This document shows, one piece after another, positions 8,873-17,938 of a stretch of 50,069 nucleotides of DNA. The position numbers and the translations under genes were made by a program. The DNA is from a bacterium (GTDB lineage Bacteria; BMS3Abin14): contig JARGFZ010000019.1 in the NCBI GenBank assembly GCA_029210965.1, forward strand, positions 1-50,069. The letters run 5' to 3'. Each line of letters starts with the position of its first letter. Position 1 is the stretch's first letter. Below the pieces are notes generated by a model. It was not told the origin of the DNA. It searched no databases and saw only the letters and a program-made list of their open reading frames with translations.

Positions 8873-9382
8873 TTATTGACGGTAGGCCTTAATGAACGAC
8901 ACCTTTAAGCGGAAGGGACCTTTCTGGCGTTGGGATATGAGGAGCCCCAGGGCGACAATGGGTGATGGGTCCAGTTCCGGCGCTCCGGGGACTATCTCGC
9001 CGCGAAAGGTGGGGACGAACCGGCCAAAGGGGATCTTCAGCTCCTCCCAGACCCCTGGTTTGGTATTAAAAATGGCTCTGTAAATCACAGAGTCGAAACG
9101 CGGCTCTGTGGTCACTGAAAGTTTGTATGAATTCCCGTCACCCATAAAAGAGATTGCGAGACCCTGGTAGTCAGACAGATCGAAGTCCAAGTGTCCGGAG
9201 CGCACCGATGCGAACCCTCCCCCGTGTTCCATGGAAACCTCGCCGGTAAAAAGGGCGCCTGATGAATCTTCGTAAAGGAAGGCACTGTTGGAAACCCCTC
9301 CCATAACCCGGTCGTCGATGGAACCCCACGATGCGGCGGCTTCGGGTGAACTGAAATCGAACAGTGTAAGTAGTTTGTCCAT
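8873..9382 (-). CDS. CIA30 / NADH:ubiquinone oxidoreductase complex I intermediate-associated family protein
   Basis: 169 residues with the CIA30 (PF08547) pattern: FDFSSPEAAASWGSIDDRVM with the following GGVSNS, and WEELKIPFGRFVPTFRGEIV near the end, a galactose-binding-like beta-sandwich. In eukaryotes the family assists complex I assembly; bacterial members are of unknown role. ATG 9382 is chosen because AGGAGG lies upstream; a longer frame to 9430 lacks support. It is divergent from the SOUL/photolyase cluster, and similar CIA30-like genes are often seen near photolyase-type genes, but a functional link is only inferred. Confidence 0.8.
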   Translation of the reverse strand: MDKLLTLFDFSSPEAAASWGSIDDRVMGGVSNSAFLYEDSSGALFTGEVSMEHGGGFASVRSGHLDFDLSDYQGLAISFMGDGNSYKLSVTTEPRFDSVIYRAIFNTKPGVWEELKIPFGRFVPTFRGEIVPGAPELDPSPIVALGLLISQRQKGPFRLKVSFIKAYRQ

Positions 9383-9535
9383 TACAGGGAAATCCTCCTT
9401 TTGTTGTGTTAACCTGAACTTAATCATCATTGCAGATGGCTGATGGGAAATACTGCAGGAATGATATTTAAATTAAAAAGCATGGAAGGACTAAACGGCA
9501 AGATCCTCACGTAAGGCGGACCCATTTTGGATGAG

Positions 9536-9994
9536 ATGACACTTAAAGACGAAAACCTGATCCTGGTTACCGAAGCTGATGGCAGCTATTTTGACAAGAG
9601 CAACCAGATGTTCGGAAATCTCTTTGACTATATCAAGGGTCATAACATCCCGATGTCTGCCCCTGTGGAGGGCAGCGTTGATGAGGAGGCCCGGATGGTC
9701 TTCTACGTCGGGCCCGGTGTTGAGGACGAAGGACTCACCGACGATGGGAAGGTCAGGGTTGTCCGTCTTCCGGAGCGCAAGGTTGCCGCCATGGGAGGGC
9801 GGGGATCCTACAAGGAGAAAAACGTCCGAAAATACCTGGATCAACTGGAGGCGTACCTTGCCGGGCAATCCCAATACGAGACTGCAGGCCTTGCCTACAC
9901 TGTTTTCTGGAACCCGCCTTTCATCCCCTGGTTCCTGCGCCACCTGGAAGTGCACATTCCCGTTCGATCCACTGAAGACGGTCCCGGACAGTAG
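9536..9994 (+). CDS. SOUL heme-binding family protein
   Basis: About 152 residues matching the SOUL/HBP family: the hallmark NIPMSAPVEGSV, then VVRLPERKVAAMGGRGSY and the C-terminal WNPPFIPWFLRHLEVHIPV. The family binds heme or related tetrapyrroles in some members. The N-terminus is shorter than in typical SOUL proteins, and no signal peptide is visible. ATG 9536 is used; a TTG at 9527 is possible. It ends 7 bp before the photolyase start, so the two are very likely cotranscribed. Confidence 0.85.
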   Translation: MTLKDENLILVTEADGSYFDKSNQMFGNLFDYIKGHNIPMSAPVEGSVDEEARMVFYVGPGVEDEGLTDDGKVRVVRLPERKVAAMGGRGSYKEKNVRKYLDQLEAYLAGQSQYETAGLAYTVFWNPPFIPWFLRHLEVHIPVRSTEDGPGQ

Positions 9995-10001
9995 GATTTT
10001 G

Positions 10002-11357
10002 ATGATGCCCGAAACACTCGAGGATCGAGTCCACAAGCTCAACGACAGGCCCCAGGGGGAAGGGCCGGTGGTCTACTGGATGAGCCGTGACCAGAGGGCT
10101 TCCGACAACTGGGCCCTTCTTTATGCGCAGCAAAAGGCCATCGAAGCGAAAGAACCCCTGCTTGTCGTTTTTTGCCTGGTCCCTGATTTCCTTGACGCCA
10201 CCATGAGGCATTACGGTTTCATGCTTCGAGGATTGGAGGAGACTTCAACAGACCTGACCAGGAAGAACATCAGGTTCAAACTGCTGGAAGGCGACCCTGT
10301 CTACGAAATTGCCCGGTTCGTGGAATCGTCAGGGGCAGGCCTCCTGGTGACCGATTTCGACCCCCTCAGGATCAAGACCAGGTGGCGGACATCCGTTTCT
10401 GAAAAAGCAGGAGTCCAGGTCGCGGAGGTGGATGCCCACAATATCGTTCCTTGCCGAATAGCTTCGGACAAGCAGGAGTTTGCCGCATACACTTTCCGTC
10501 CAAAGGTGACCAGGCTCCTTGACCGCTACCTGGTACCCTTTCCACGGCTTAAAAAACACCCTTTTGGAGGGCTGGCAAAAGCTGAACCGTTGGACTGGCA
10601 GGCCGTCTCACGGAAGCTGAAGGTGGACCGCACTGTGGGGGAGGTCGAATGGATCATACCCGGCGAAAAGGCCGCCAAGGCAGCTCTGAAACGGTTCCTG
10701 AAAAACGGCTTACACAGGTACGATGAAGACAGGAACGATCCAGCCATAGAGGGTCAGTCCGGTCTTTCTCCATGGCTCCATTTTGGTCACCTGTCCCCCC
10801 AGCGGTTGGCACTGGAGGTGTCATCGTCAGGAGTTCAACCGGAAGTTACAGCTGCTTTCCTGGAAGAGCTCATCGTTCGCAGAGAGCTTTCGGACAACTT
10901 CTGTTTTTACAACCCTTTCTACAACTCGGTGGATGGATTCCACGACTGGGCGAAAAAAACCCATAAAATCCATCGAACCGATCCCAGGCCTTACCTGTAT
11001 TCATCGGACCAGTTTGAAAAGGCCGGGACCCACGATCCGTACTGGAACGCCGCCCAGAGGCAGATGGTCCAGACAGGGAAGATGCACGGCTACATGAGAA
11101 TGTACTGGGCCAAAAAGATCCTGGAGTGGTCCCATTCTCCCGGGGAGGCCCTTGAGATCGCTATTAAACTCAACGACCGCTATGAGCTTGATGGCCGTGA
11201 CCCCAACGGGTACACCGGGATCGCCTGGAGCATCGGCGGAGTTCATGACAGGGCCTGGGGAGAGCGGCCGGTTTTCGGCAAAGTGAGATACATGAACGAG
11301 GCAGGTCTCAGAAGAAAGTTCAAGCTCGAGCCCTACCTTGCAAGATACAGTGAATAG
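10002..11357 (+). CDS. phr: Class II CPD DNA photolyase
   Basis: 451 residues. It repairs cyclobutane pyrimidine dimers using blue light with FAD. Class II hallmarks are present: WMSRDQRASDNWALLYAQQ near the N-terminus, the FAD-binding helices (SGLSPWLHFGHLSPQR, EELIVRRELSDNFCFYNP) and the C-terminal NGYTGIAWSIGGVHDRAW with RPVFGKVRYMN. ATG 10002 (followed directly by a second ATG) has AGGA upstream. It sits between the SOUL gene and the DUF523-DUF1722 gene in a probable operon. Confidence 0.95.
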   Translation: MMPETLEDRVHKLNDRPQGEGPVVYWMSRDQRASDNWALLYAQQKAIEAKEPLLVVFCLVPDFLDATMRHYGFMLRGLEETSTDLTRKNIRFKLLEGDPVYEIARFVESSGAGLLVTDFDPLRIKTRWRTSVSEKAGVQVAEVDAHNIVPCRIASDKQEFAAYTFRPKVTRLLDRYLVPFPRLKKHPFGGLAKAEPLDWQAVSRKLKVDRTVGEVEWIIPGEKAAKAALKRFLKNGLHRYDEDRNDPAIEGQSGLSPWLHFGHLSPQRLALEVSSSGVQPEVTAAFLEELIVRRELSDNFCFYNPFYNSVDGFHDWAKKTHKIHRTDPRPYLYSSDQFEKAGTHDPYWNAAQRQMVQTGKMHGYMRMYWAKKILEWSHSPGEALEIAIKLNDRYELDGRDPNGYTGIAWSIGGVHDRAWGERPVFGKVRYMNEAGLRRKFKLEPYLARYSE

Positions 11358-11428
11358 CTCTTTTCTATTAAAGCCAGGCCAGCCTGTCGGAGAGGCGAGG
11401 GGCAAAAGGTTTACGCCAGGAGAGACCG

Positions 11429-12400
11429 ATGACCTATAAAGAGACTGAATGGATTGAAAGGCCGCGGGTGGGGATAAGCACCTGCCTTCTCGGAGAGAAC
11501 GTTCGTTACGATGGAGGCCACAAACTGGACCGCTTCCTTCGCGACACCCTGGGAACTTTCGTGGATTACGTTCCCGTATGCCCCGAGGTGGAAGCCGGAT
11601 TTCCCACCCCCAGGGAGGCGTTTCACCTGGAGGGGGATATCAAGCGGCCCCGGCTCGTCACATCCCGCACAAACGTGGACCACACTGAGCGCATGGAGAA
11701 CTGGGCCATGGAACGGGTTTCCCAGTTGGAGAAGGATAACCTGTGTGGTTTTATCTTCAAGAGCGGTTCCCCGTCCAGCGGAATGGAGCGGGTCAAGGTG
11801 AAAAACGAGAAAGGGATGCCTGATAAGAAGGGCATCGGGATCTTCGCCCGCATCTTCATGGAACGCTTTCCCCTCCTGCCTGTGGAAGAGGAAGGGCGGC
11901 TGCACGACATGGACCTGAGGGAGAACTTCATTGAAAGGATCTTCACCCTCATGAGGTGGAAAGAGATGGTCCGCACCTCGCCAACCATGGGCAAGCTGGT
12001 TGATTTCCACACTCGCCACAAGATGCTCATCCTGTCTCATAACCAGCAGATGTACAGGGAAATGGGCAGGTTCGTGGCAGGCGGCGCGAAACGTCCCGGG
12101 AAAGAACTCTACCAGCGTTACGCGGAGTTCCTCATGATTTCCATGAAATACAAGGCCACGCCCCGCAAAAACAGCAACGTGCTCATGCACGCCATGGGCT
12201 ACTTCAAGGAAACCCTTTCATCAGACGAGAAACAGGAGATGATCCAGGTCATCGACGACCATCGCCTCGGGCTGACACCCCTCATCGTCCCCATTACCCT
12301 GCTGAACCACTACGTGCGCAAGTACGACCAGCACTACCTCAGCGAACAGGTGTACCTGAACCCCCACCCCATGGAGCTCCAGCTCCGGAATCATGTGTGA
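11429..12400 (+). CDS. DUF523 and DUF1722 (YbgA-like) fusion protein
   Basis: 323 residues. Residues about 12-150 form DUF523 (VGISTCLLGENVRYDGGHK, CPEVEAGFPTPREAFHL, KSGSPSSG), and about 195-315 form DUF1722, the YbgA domain (KLVDFHTRHKMLILSHNQ, TLLNHYVRKYDQHYLSEQVY). In E. coli ybgA neighbours phrB, and this arrangement downstream of a photolyase is common, which points to a role tied to photoreactivation or thiolated nucleosides. The biochemical function is unproven. The start has GGAGAG at good spacing. Confidence 0.9.
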   Translation: MTYKETEWIERPRVGISTCLLGENVRYDGGHKLDRFLRDTLGTFVDYVPVCPEVEAGFPTPREAFHLEGDIKRPRLVTSRTNVDHTERMENWAMERVSQLEKDNLCGFIFKSGSPSSGMERVKVKNEKGMPDKKGIGIFARIFMERFPLLPVEEEGRLHDMDLRENFIERIFTLMRWKEMVRTSPTMGKLVDFHTRHKMLILSHNQQMYREMGRFVAGGAKRPGKELYQRYAEFLMISMKYKATPRKNSNVLMHAMGYFKETLSSDEKQEMIQVIDDHRLGLTPLIVPITLLNHYVRKYDQHYLSEQVYLNPHPMELQLRNHV

Positions 12401-12485
12401 GGCGGCAGTCGGGATGAACTTCATTGCCGCATTCGCGTAAAGCTACGGCGGACAAGCGAACCCCGACCGCTCGATTATACTCACG

Positions 12486-12536
<51 letters not shown>

Positions 12537-12540
12537 ATTA

Positions 12541-12774
12541 CGTTTGTTGCTCACCATGGTCACCGTCTGAGATCACGCCACCGGCGTGATCTCTAGTCCC
12601 GCCAACGGCGGGAAGCTACCTCAGCTGAATCAGACCCCTTTTTCAAGTCCAGACGGCTTTGTCTGTCAAGGGTATAAGCAAATCTCAGATCTCAGAATAA
12701 CCTGATCCAGGATCGCAATACCCAGAAAGGCCTTTCTTTGGGCTTTGGACTTTGGCCTTTGGGTTACCGAGGTG
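12541..12774. other. Intergenic with hairpins and heptamer arrays
   Basis: Two short hairpins (GATCACGCC/GGCGTGATC near 12572 and CCCGCC/GGCGGG near 12598), a pair of ATCTCAG units (12682-12695), and four TTTGGRC-type heptamers at 12737-12764. No gene. Confidence 0.5.
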
Positions 12775-13200
12775 TCAGCGCTGCTTGACACGTCGGTTCC
12801 AGTCCTCGTACGTAAATCCCCGGCAGTCGGGAAGCGTTTCCCTGTAATCCTCACCGAATTTGTGGAGTGTTTTGGGCACCTGCTTCGGAGCCAATTCGTA
12901 AAGCATCCCCATGTAGGACCGGCTCCAATACCAGGTGTCGCGGATCTTCCAGAACCAGACGTTGTCGTAATGGAAGATGTCGATGGGAAGGTCGGGAACA
13001 AAGGCGATACCCTGGTCCTGAGCTACGCACATGATTTCGGGCATCTGGAAGACCATCGGCGGCTCGGCTGCGCTTGGATCCATGGGCAGCTCAGACGGTG
13101 TACTGGCACAACCGGTAGTAAGGAGAAATAAGGTTAATAGAACGAAATGTGGTAAGGATGTCAAAATGCCCTGCCCCGGATAAGTTTTATTTACATGCAT
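12775..13200 (-). CDS. Putative lipoprotein of unknown function, paralogue B
   Basis: 141 residues from ATG 13200 (AGGGA upstream). A signal peptide with a lipobox-like end (LLTTGCAS) is followed by a Pro-rich linker and an aromatic-rich core (FHYDNVWFWKIRDTWYWS, SYMGMLYEL, KTLHKFGEDYRETLPDC). The core is almost identical to the protein at 15462-15854, and the signal peptides differ. The core resembles small envelope proteins with W-R-x-x-x-W-Y-x-S motifs of unknown function. It was duplicated together with a tRNA-Phe segment. Confidence 0.75.
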   Translation of the reverse strand: MHVNKTYPGQGILTSLPHFVLLTLFLLTTGCASTPSELPMDPSAAEPPMVFQMPEIMCVAQDQGIAFVPDLPIDIFHYDNVWFWKIRDTWYWSRSYMGMLYELAPKQVPKTLHKFGEDYRETLPDCRGFTYEDWNRRVKQR

Positions 13201-13307
13201 CCCTATTTTGTTTGCCGGATTTTGCTTCTTGAGACGACCGGGACGTATTTGGAAATGACCTCGGATTGGAGATTTCATACCCGGAAACAAGTCCGGTATC
13301 CAAGGAA

Positions 13308-13340
13308 AAGCCTGGCCGGAGTTTTGCTCCGGCCAGGCTT
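13308..13340 (-). terminator. Intrinsic terminator of the cytochrome c gene
   Basis: A perfect 13-bp stem (AAGCCTGGCCGGA with its complement) and a 7-nt loop lie about 30 bp after the cytochrome stop codon, followed on the minus strand by TTCCTTGG. The T tract is weak but the stem is strong. Confidence 0.75.
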
Positions 13341-13370
13341 CCGGTATCTGGCAGCGAAGTAAGAATGAAC

Positions 13371-14135
13371 CTATTTGAGTGTCAGGGAGAAGGTCAGAAT
13401 GTCGATCGTTTCGGCATCGGACATCCCCTTGTCGGCCACGGCGGAGGGCATCATCGATCCGGGGTGGCCCCAGCGGATTTTGTGGAGAGTCTCCTGGGGG
13501 TTGTCATTGGCTAGCCATCCAACACCCTGGATGCCTTCCTTGCCCTTGTCAAAGTCTCTCTTGTTGCCGTCCTTCCCGTGGCACGCTGCACAGGCCTTGC
13601 TGTAGAGGTTGCCGCCGTTCAGGGCGTCCCCCCTGGCAGTGCCGTCGGAGTTTAAGGCAGAACTGATGTCGATCTGACCTTCCCGGATAAACTTCACCAG
13701 AGCCCATACGCTATCACTGTTCGATGCGAGAGCATTGATCGTGTGGGCACTGCCTTTGTCAGTGAGGGCGTCGTAAAGCTGCTGAGGGCTCTTGGTTCTC
13801 GCACTGTAAAGCCCATCGATCCCGGTGAAATGAGACCCTTTTTTGTAGCGCCCGTCCTTCCCGATGGAATCCCAGCCGTGACATTCCTTACAGCGCCACG
13901 TATCGCCTCCGGATTTTTTGGCTTCAGAAGGGTAGAGGGGGTGATTACCCGAGACCTCGACATCAAGGACCTTGAACCATTTGTCATAGAGCAGCCCACC
14001 CACCTGGATGTCCGCCGCCGTATACCCTTGGGGGACCGATTCGGCCATGGCCGCATCTGGGATGTGGAAGATCAGGGCTCCCAAGGTAAAAACCACAGCC
14101 GTGAAAGCCACTACCACAATGTTTTTTCTGTTCAT
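13371..14135 (-). CDS. Periplasmic diheme c-type cytochrome
   Basis: 254 residues from ATG 14135, which has AGGAGG 8 nt upstream. An N-terminal signal peptide (hydrophobic to DAAMAES) is followed by two CxxCH heme sites: CKECHG about residue 70 and CAACHG about residue 182, with possible distal Met ligands in GHPGSMMPSAV. The size and two-site layout suit a diheme electron carrier or small oxidoreductase related to the cytochrome c class I group; a thiosulfate dehydrogenase was considered but key features are not clear. It is flanked by the two copies of the lipoprotein/tRNA duplication. Confidence 0.85.
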   Translation of the reverse strand: MNRKNIVVVAFTAVVFTLGALIFHIPDAAMAESVPQGYTAADIQVGGLLYDKWFKVLDVEVSGNHPLYPSEAKKSGGDTWRCKECHGWDSIGKDGRYKKGSHFTGIDGLYSARTKSPQQLYDALTDKGSAHTINALASNSDSVWALVKFIREGQIDISSALNSDGTARGDALNGGNLYSKACAACHGKDGNKRDFDKGKEGIQGVGWLANDNPQETLHKIRWGHPGSMMPSAVADKGMSDAETIDILTFSLTLK

Positions 14136-15061
14136 TATGGAACCTCCTTTTGGGGAAAAATCCGAGGCAACCTCCACTGTGAAAGAAATCCACGGTTCTC
14201 CGATTACTGATCCGAACAACGAAAGCCCTTGCTACTGGCCGCATTTCACGGATTTTTCAGGGAAATGATGGTAAGTCCGCTTATTATAGACGAACAAAAT
14301 GATATGACAATCAAATAGTTTTCTAGAATAATACTTTATTAACTTATTAGGCCATCAGGTTGGGGCACCCCTTGGGGTCACACATTTAAGAGGCACCTGT
14401 CAAGGCACAAAGAAGTTTTTATAGCAGGGGCTTGTCCCCTGCTTTTCATTCCTGATATCAGTTCTCTCGTTGCGCCCTTGATTTCTATTAATTAGGTGTC
14501 AGCCTCAGCTGCATCAGTCACCCATCAGGATCAAGGCCATCTCATCAGCCCCTGTCACATTCCGTGACCCGGAAAAACTTCGGTACCGTACCGTGTCCAT
14601 AAATATTGTTCAGAAATATTCGCTTCCCGTTCGCGTCCACCACTCCAAGATAATTGTTGTTTGCATGTACATCGATTCCAGCATACACTTGCATCAGGCA
14701 CCTCCTATCGATAGGTTATGAACCACTATGATTATCAGACCTCAGATTCTCAGGTTTTTAGGTTTGAGGTATTTCTAATCTGGCGGACAAGATTCGATGT
14801 CATAGATTTTTGCCCGCCTTCGCTTTCAGCTTCGCCGTGGCACCATAAAACTAAAGAGGCCCTACCAAAAAGGTGGGGCCTCTAAGTTTTTGGGTGGCTT
14901 GTCAGGTCGAAGCTTCAGCGAAGACCGATGCCGAGGGAACACGCCGTTGGCGTGTTAAACTACATCTCACCGCGTGGCCGGGCGGCCAAGCGGTTCTCAT
15001 CCGTATCCAAAGTGCAGGCCCGTCTTCGCTTTCAGCTTCGCCGTGGCACTCCTGAAACTAA
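14136..15061. other. Decayed intergenic region with remnants and hairpins
   Basis: Contents besides the IS110 remnant: an AGCAGGGG/CCCCTGCT hairpin with TTTT (14423-14447); a 12-bp hairpin with one wobble (14855-14883) that could act as a terminator; a hairpin at 14969-14994; and two direct copies of a segment containing CGCTTTCAGCTTCGCCGTGG (14821 and 15027). Each copy of that segment precedes a terminator-like hairpin. No other gene seen. Confidence 0.5.
14545..14694 (-). pseudogene. IS110-type transposase N-terminal remnant
   Basis: From an ATG at 14694 with a perfect AGGAGGT ribosome site, the frame encodes MQVYAGIDVHANNNYLGVVD, the start of the DEDD transposase domain of IS110-family elements with its first catalytic Asp in AGIDVH. 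The similarity ends after about 45 residues and a stop follows at 14545. The rest of the gene is absent. Confidence 0.75.
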
Positions 15062-15090
15062 AAGCCTCCAGCACATAGCACTGGAGGCTT
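15062..15090 (-). terminator. tRNA-Phe terminator
   Basis: A perfect 10-bp stem (AAGCCTCCAG with its complement) and 9-nt loop lie 12 bp after the tRNA 3' end, followed on the minus strand by TTTTAGTTT. Confidence 0.85.
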
Positions 15091-15101
15091 AAGTTTCAGG
15101 G

Positions 15102-15177
<76 letters not shown>

Positions 15178-15461
15178 ATTGGTCAGACCCCCTTATCTAT
15201 GACAGATGACTTTGTCTGTCAAGGGTAAGAGCGAATAAGCGATGTAGAATTCAAAACTCAAAATTAAAGATTCAAGATCTACCCTGCTTGCCAAGTCGTG
15301 ACTAAAGCGAAGACTGGTGAAACAGCTACCTCTGTAAAGCTTCGTTACGGTAGGAAAGAGCGACTGGATTCCGGATACTCACACTATGGCTTATGTGATT
15401 TCCGGAATGACAACAAGTGGTCCTCACACGCTGCACTTTACACTTTGCACTCCAAGCGGCG
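15178..15461. other. Intergenic upstream of tRNA-Phe
   Basis: Shares CAGACCCC ... GACTTTGTCTGTCAAGGGTA with the region beside the truncated tRNA. It carries heptamer arrays at 15248-15275 (AATTCAA, AACTCAA, AATTAAA, GATTCAA) and near 15431 (TGCACTT-like), plus an inverted CTGGATTCCGG ... TTCCGGAATGAC pair at 15363-15410. Confidence 0.5.
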
Positions 15462-15854
15462 TCAAGGCCCCTGGGTGCGTCGGTACCAGTCCTCGTAGGA
15501 GTATTCCTCACAGTCGGGAAGGGTGGTTCTGTACTCCTCACCGAATTTGTGAAGCTTTTTCGGGACCTGCTTCGGAGTAAGTTCGTAGAGCATGCCCATG
15601 TAGCTTTTACTCCAGTACCAGGTGTCCCGGATCTTCCAGAACCAGACGTTGTCGAAGTGAAAGATGTCAATGGGGAGGTCGGGCACAAAGGCGATGCCCT
15701 GGTCCGGAGCGACGCACATGATTTCCGGCATCTGGAAGACCACCGGCGGTTCAGCTGAACTGGGATCCATGGGCCGCTCCTGAGGAGTCCCGGCACAGCC
15801 GGCAGACATCAGGATAACCAGCAGCAATGAACAGGAATATAACCTGATTCGCAT
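15462..15854 (-). CDS. Putative lipoprotein of unknown function, paralogue A
   Basis: 130 residues. A short signal peptide ends in a lipobox-like MSAGC with Cys20 as the lipidation site. The core (FHFDNVWFWKIRDTWYWS, SYMGMLYEL, KKLHKFGEEYRTTLPDC) is close to identical to the copy at 12775-13200. It is probably an outer-membrane or periplasmic-face lipoprotein, processed by the Lgt/LspA/Lnt pathway. ATG 15854 is preceded by GGGGG at good spacing. The gene lies upstream of intact tRNA-Phe, the same order as in the degraded duplicate. Confidence 0.8.
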   Translation of the reverse strand: MRIRLYSCSLLLVILMSAGCAGTPQERPMDPSSAEPPVVFQMPEIMCVAPDQGIAFVPDLPIDIFHFDNVWFWKIRDTWYWSKSYMGMLYELTPKQVPKKLHKFGEEYRTTLPDCEEYSYEDWYRRTQGP

Positions 15855-15907
15855 TTACGACCCCCAAGATGACAGGTAAAACCTTCAACTCCTATTGTAG
15901 CGGAAAT

Positions 15908-15928
15908 AAATCCGAAATCCAAAATTCG
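15908..15928. repeat. Heptamer array
   Basis: Three 7-bp units AAATCCG, AAATCCA, AAATTCG just upstream of paralogue A. Confidence 0.6.
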
Positions 15929-15936
15929 AAGAAACA

Positions 15937-16001
15937 AAACCTTAACGCGGAGGGCCGCTGGAACGCCAACTTTAAGGCATTATCGCAGGGGGCCGCGGTT
16001 A
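15937..16001 (-). repeat. Dispersed 65-bp repeat, copy 1
   Basis: The reverse complement aligns over its length with 33755-33819, sharing AACCGCGG, CTGCGATAA, TGGCGTTCC, GCGGCCC and GCGTTAAGG at matching spacing. Non-coding. Confidence 0.7.
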
Positions 16002-16102
16002 AAACGCGGATCTGGAATTTTGTTCAGAATTAACTGCGTAACTCTGCGATTCAGCCTGGGAGTGGCTGATCTGCGTACTCTGCGTTAAAGCTTTTGCCTC
16101 AT

Positions 16103-16924
16103 TTATAGAATAAGGCGCTTACGTATGGACCGCAGCGCTATGGTAAAAGCGATAGCGAAGAACGCAAACAGCCACAGGAGGTCAGCGGCGATGACCCACC
16201 CCACCTTGCCGGAGAAAAGAGCGCGGCTGGCCGACACTCCGTGTGTGAGGGGAAGGAACCAGGCGAAGGTCTGAGCCCAGGTCGGTAGATTGGTGATAGG
16301 AAAAAAGATTCCCGAGAAGAGGAACATGGGGGCGATGATAAGGGTGAAGTAGTAGGAGAAAAAATCGTAGGATGGGGCCCTGGCGGTGACGATCATGGAA
16401 AGGGATGAAAAAAGAAGCCCGATGAGGAAAACCAGGACCAGTGCCAGGATGGACCAGAAACTGGTTACCAGGCCGAACAGGGCCATGACCAGGAGCATGG
16501 CAGTGCCTGAGAGGAGACCTTTTGTGGCGCCCCACAGGATCTCCCCCGCTACGATATCCTCCAGGGATACGGGGGTCGCAAGGATCGCGTCGTAGGTGTT
16601 CTGACGGGTCATGCGGGTGAAGGATCCGAAGGTGCACTCAAAGGTGGCGGCGTACATGGCCGTGGAGCAGATCAGGCCAGGTGCCAGAAACTGTATGTAG
16701 GGGATACCGTCAACATTACCCACCATGCGGCCCAACCCCCAGCCCATGGCAAGGAGATACAGGAGAGGCTCCCCCAGGTTGCCCAGGATGCTGGCCTTGT
16801 AGAATTTGGTCCACACCTTGGCATCCCGGTACCACACCGTAACAGTTCGCCAGCTGAGGTTGCCCAGCAGCCTTTCTCCCTTCCGGATCATGATCGGCCG
16901 GCCGGTGGAAGTGGGTTCGCTCAC
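16103..16924 (-). CDS. ABC-2 type transporter permease, NodJ-like
   Basis: 273 residues with six predicted membrane helices in the ABC-2 arrangement. The family-typical stretch LAPGLICSTAMYAATFECTF and the loop before the last helices (IFFPITNLPTWAQTFAWFLP) resemble NodJ. With the ATPase encoded directly upstream it would form an exporter of the NodIJ/DrrAB type; the substrate is unknown. The start overlaps the ATPase stop by 4 bp, showing translational coupling. Confidence 0.92.
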   Translation of the reverse strand: MSEPTSTGRPIMIRKGERLLGNLSWRTVTVWYRDAKVWTKFYKASILGNLGEPLLYLLAMGWGLGRMVGNVDGIPYIQFLAPGLICSTAMYAATFECTFGSFTRMTRQNTYDAILATPVSLEDIVAGEILWGATKGLLSGTAMLLVMALFGLVTSFWSILALVLVFLIGLLFSSLSMIVTARAPSYDFFSYYFTLIIAPMFLFSGIFFPITNLPTWAQTFAWFLPLTHGVSASRALFSGKVGWVIAADLLWLFAFFAIAFTIALRSIRKRLIL

Positions 16925-17850
16925 TCTCTCAGGTCCCTTCCTGTCAGACGCAAAAAGACATCCTCAAGGGTGGCGCGTCGGTGGAGGATGGTCCGGTTCG
17001 ATTCCAGGGCGAGCCCGGTGAGAACCTTTGTGGCATCCGTCGAATAGAGATACAAGGTGTCCGCCGAGCATTCCACCTCGGTACCCTCGGGGATCACCCC
17101 GCCGATGGCGTCCAGGCAGCTTTCCCTGTCCTCATCGTCCCGCAGACGGATCTCTACCACCTCGCTGCCAGCGTATTTGGTGATGAGATCTGAAGGCGAC
17201 CCTTCAATGAGGATCCGGCCATGGTCCATTATCACCAGTTTGTCACAGAGCTGCTGGGCCTCGTCCATGTAATGGGTAGTGATAATGAGGGTGACCCCCT
17301 GGGACTGTAGCTGGCGCAGCTTGTGCCAGATGACGTGGCGGGCCTGGGGATCCAGACCAGTGGTGGGTTCGTCCAGAATGAGCAGCTCCGGTTCGTTGAT
17401 AAGACCGCGGGCGATGAGGAGTCGGCGCTGCATGCCCCCCGAAAGCTGTTCGATGGGACTGTGAGCATGATCGGCCAACTGGACGAAAGCCAGCAGCTCC
17501 ATGGCCCTGCTCCGGGCTTCTTTGTAAGGTATGCCGTGGTAGCGGGAGTAGATGAGAAGGTTCTCGAGCACCTTAAGGTCTGCGTCCAGATTGTTCTCCT
17601 GGGGCACCACCCCGATACGTGCTTTGACCTTCCTCGCGTTGGCCATAACCTGCATGCCCAGCACAGACAGGGACCCTTCCGTAACCGGCAGATGGTTGGT
17701 GATCATCCTCATGGTGGTGGTCTTACCGGCGCCGTTGGGGCCCAGGAACCCGAAGCACTCGCCTTTGCCCACATTAAAGGAAATACCGTCAACTGCGGTG
17801 AAGGAACCGAAGCGCTTTGTTAAATCTGATGCGGTAAGAACTGTAGTCAT
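16921..17850 (-). CDS. ABC transporter ATP-binding protein, NodI-like
   Basis: 309 residues. Walker A is GPNGAGKT (37-44), the Q-loop Gln83 is in VVPQENN, the signature LSGGMQ is at 135-140, Walker B Asp159/Glu160 in LLILDEP, and the switch His192 in TTHYMDE. The C-terminal about 85 residues form the extra domain typical of DrrA/NodI exporters. It powers the permease encoded by the overlapping downstream gene. Confidence 0.95.
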   Translation of the reverse strand: MTTVLTASDLTKRFGSFTAVDGISFNVGKGECFGFLGPNGAGKTTTMRMITNHLPVTEGSLSVLGMQVMANARKVKARIGVVPQENNLDADLKVLENLLIYSRYHGIPYKEARSRAMELLAFVQLADHAHSPIEQLSGGMQRRLLIARGLINEPELLILDEPTTGLDPQARHVIWHKLRQLQSQGVTLIITTHYMDEAQQLCDKLVIMDHGRILIEGSPSDLITKYAGSEVVEIRLRDDEDRESCLDAIGGVIPEGTEVECSADTLYLYSTDATKVLTGLALESNRTILHRRATLEDVFLRLTGRDLRE

Positions 17851-17938
17851 GGTATTAGATCCAAAATCCCTATTAATCCAAGATCCAAAAAAGTTATATT
17901 TTCGTCGTCCCTATTCTGAAAGGTTAACCGATTTCCAC

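Noticed and set aside
13371-14135. Thiosulfate dehydrogenase (TsdA)
   Set aside because: Two CxxCH sites fit, but the Cys/His ligand region and overall motifs could not be confirmed by eye, so only a diheme cytochrome is called.
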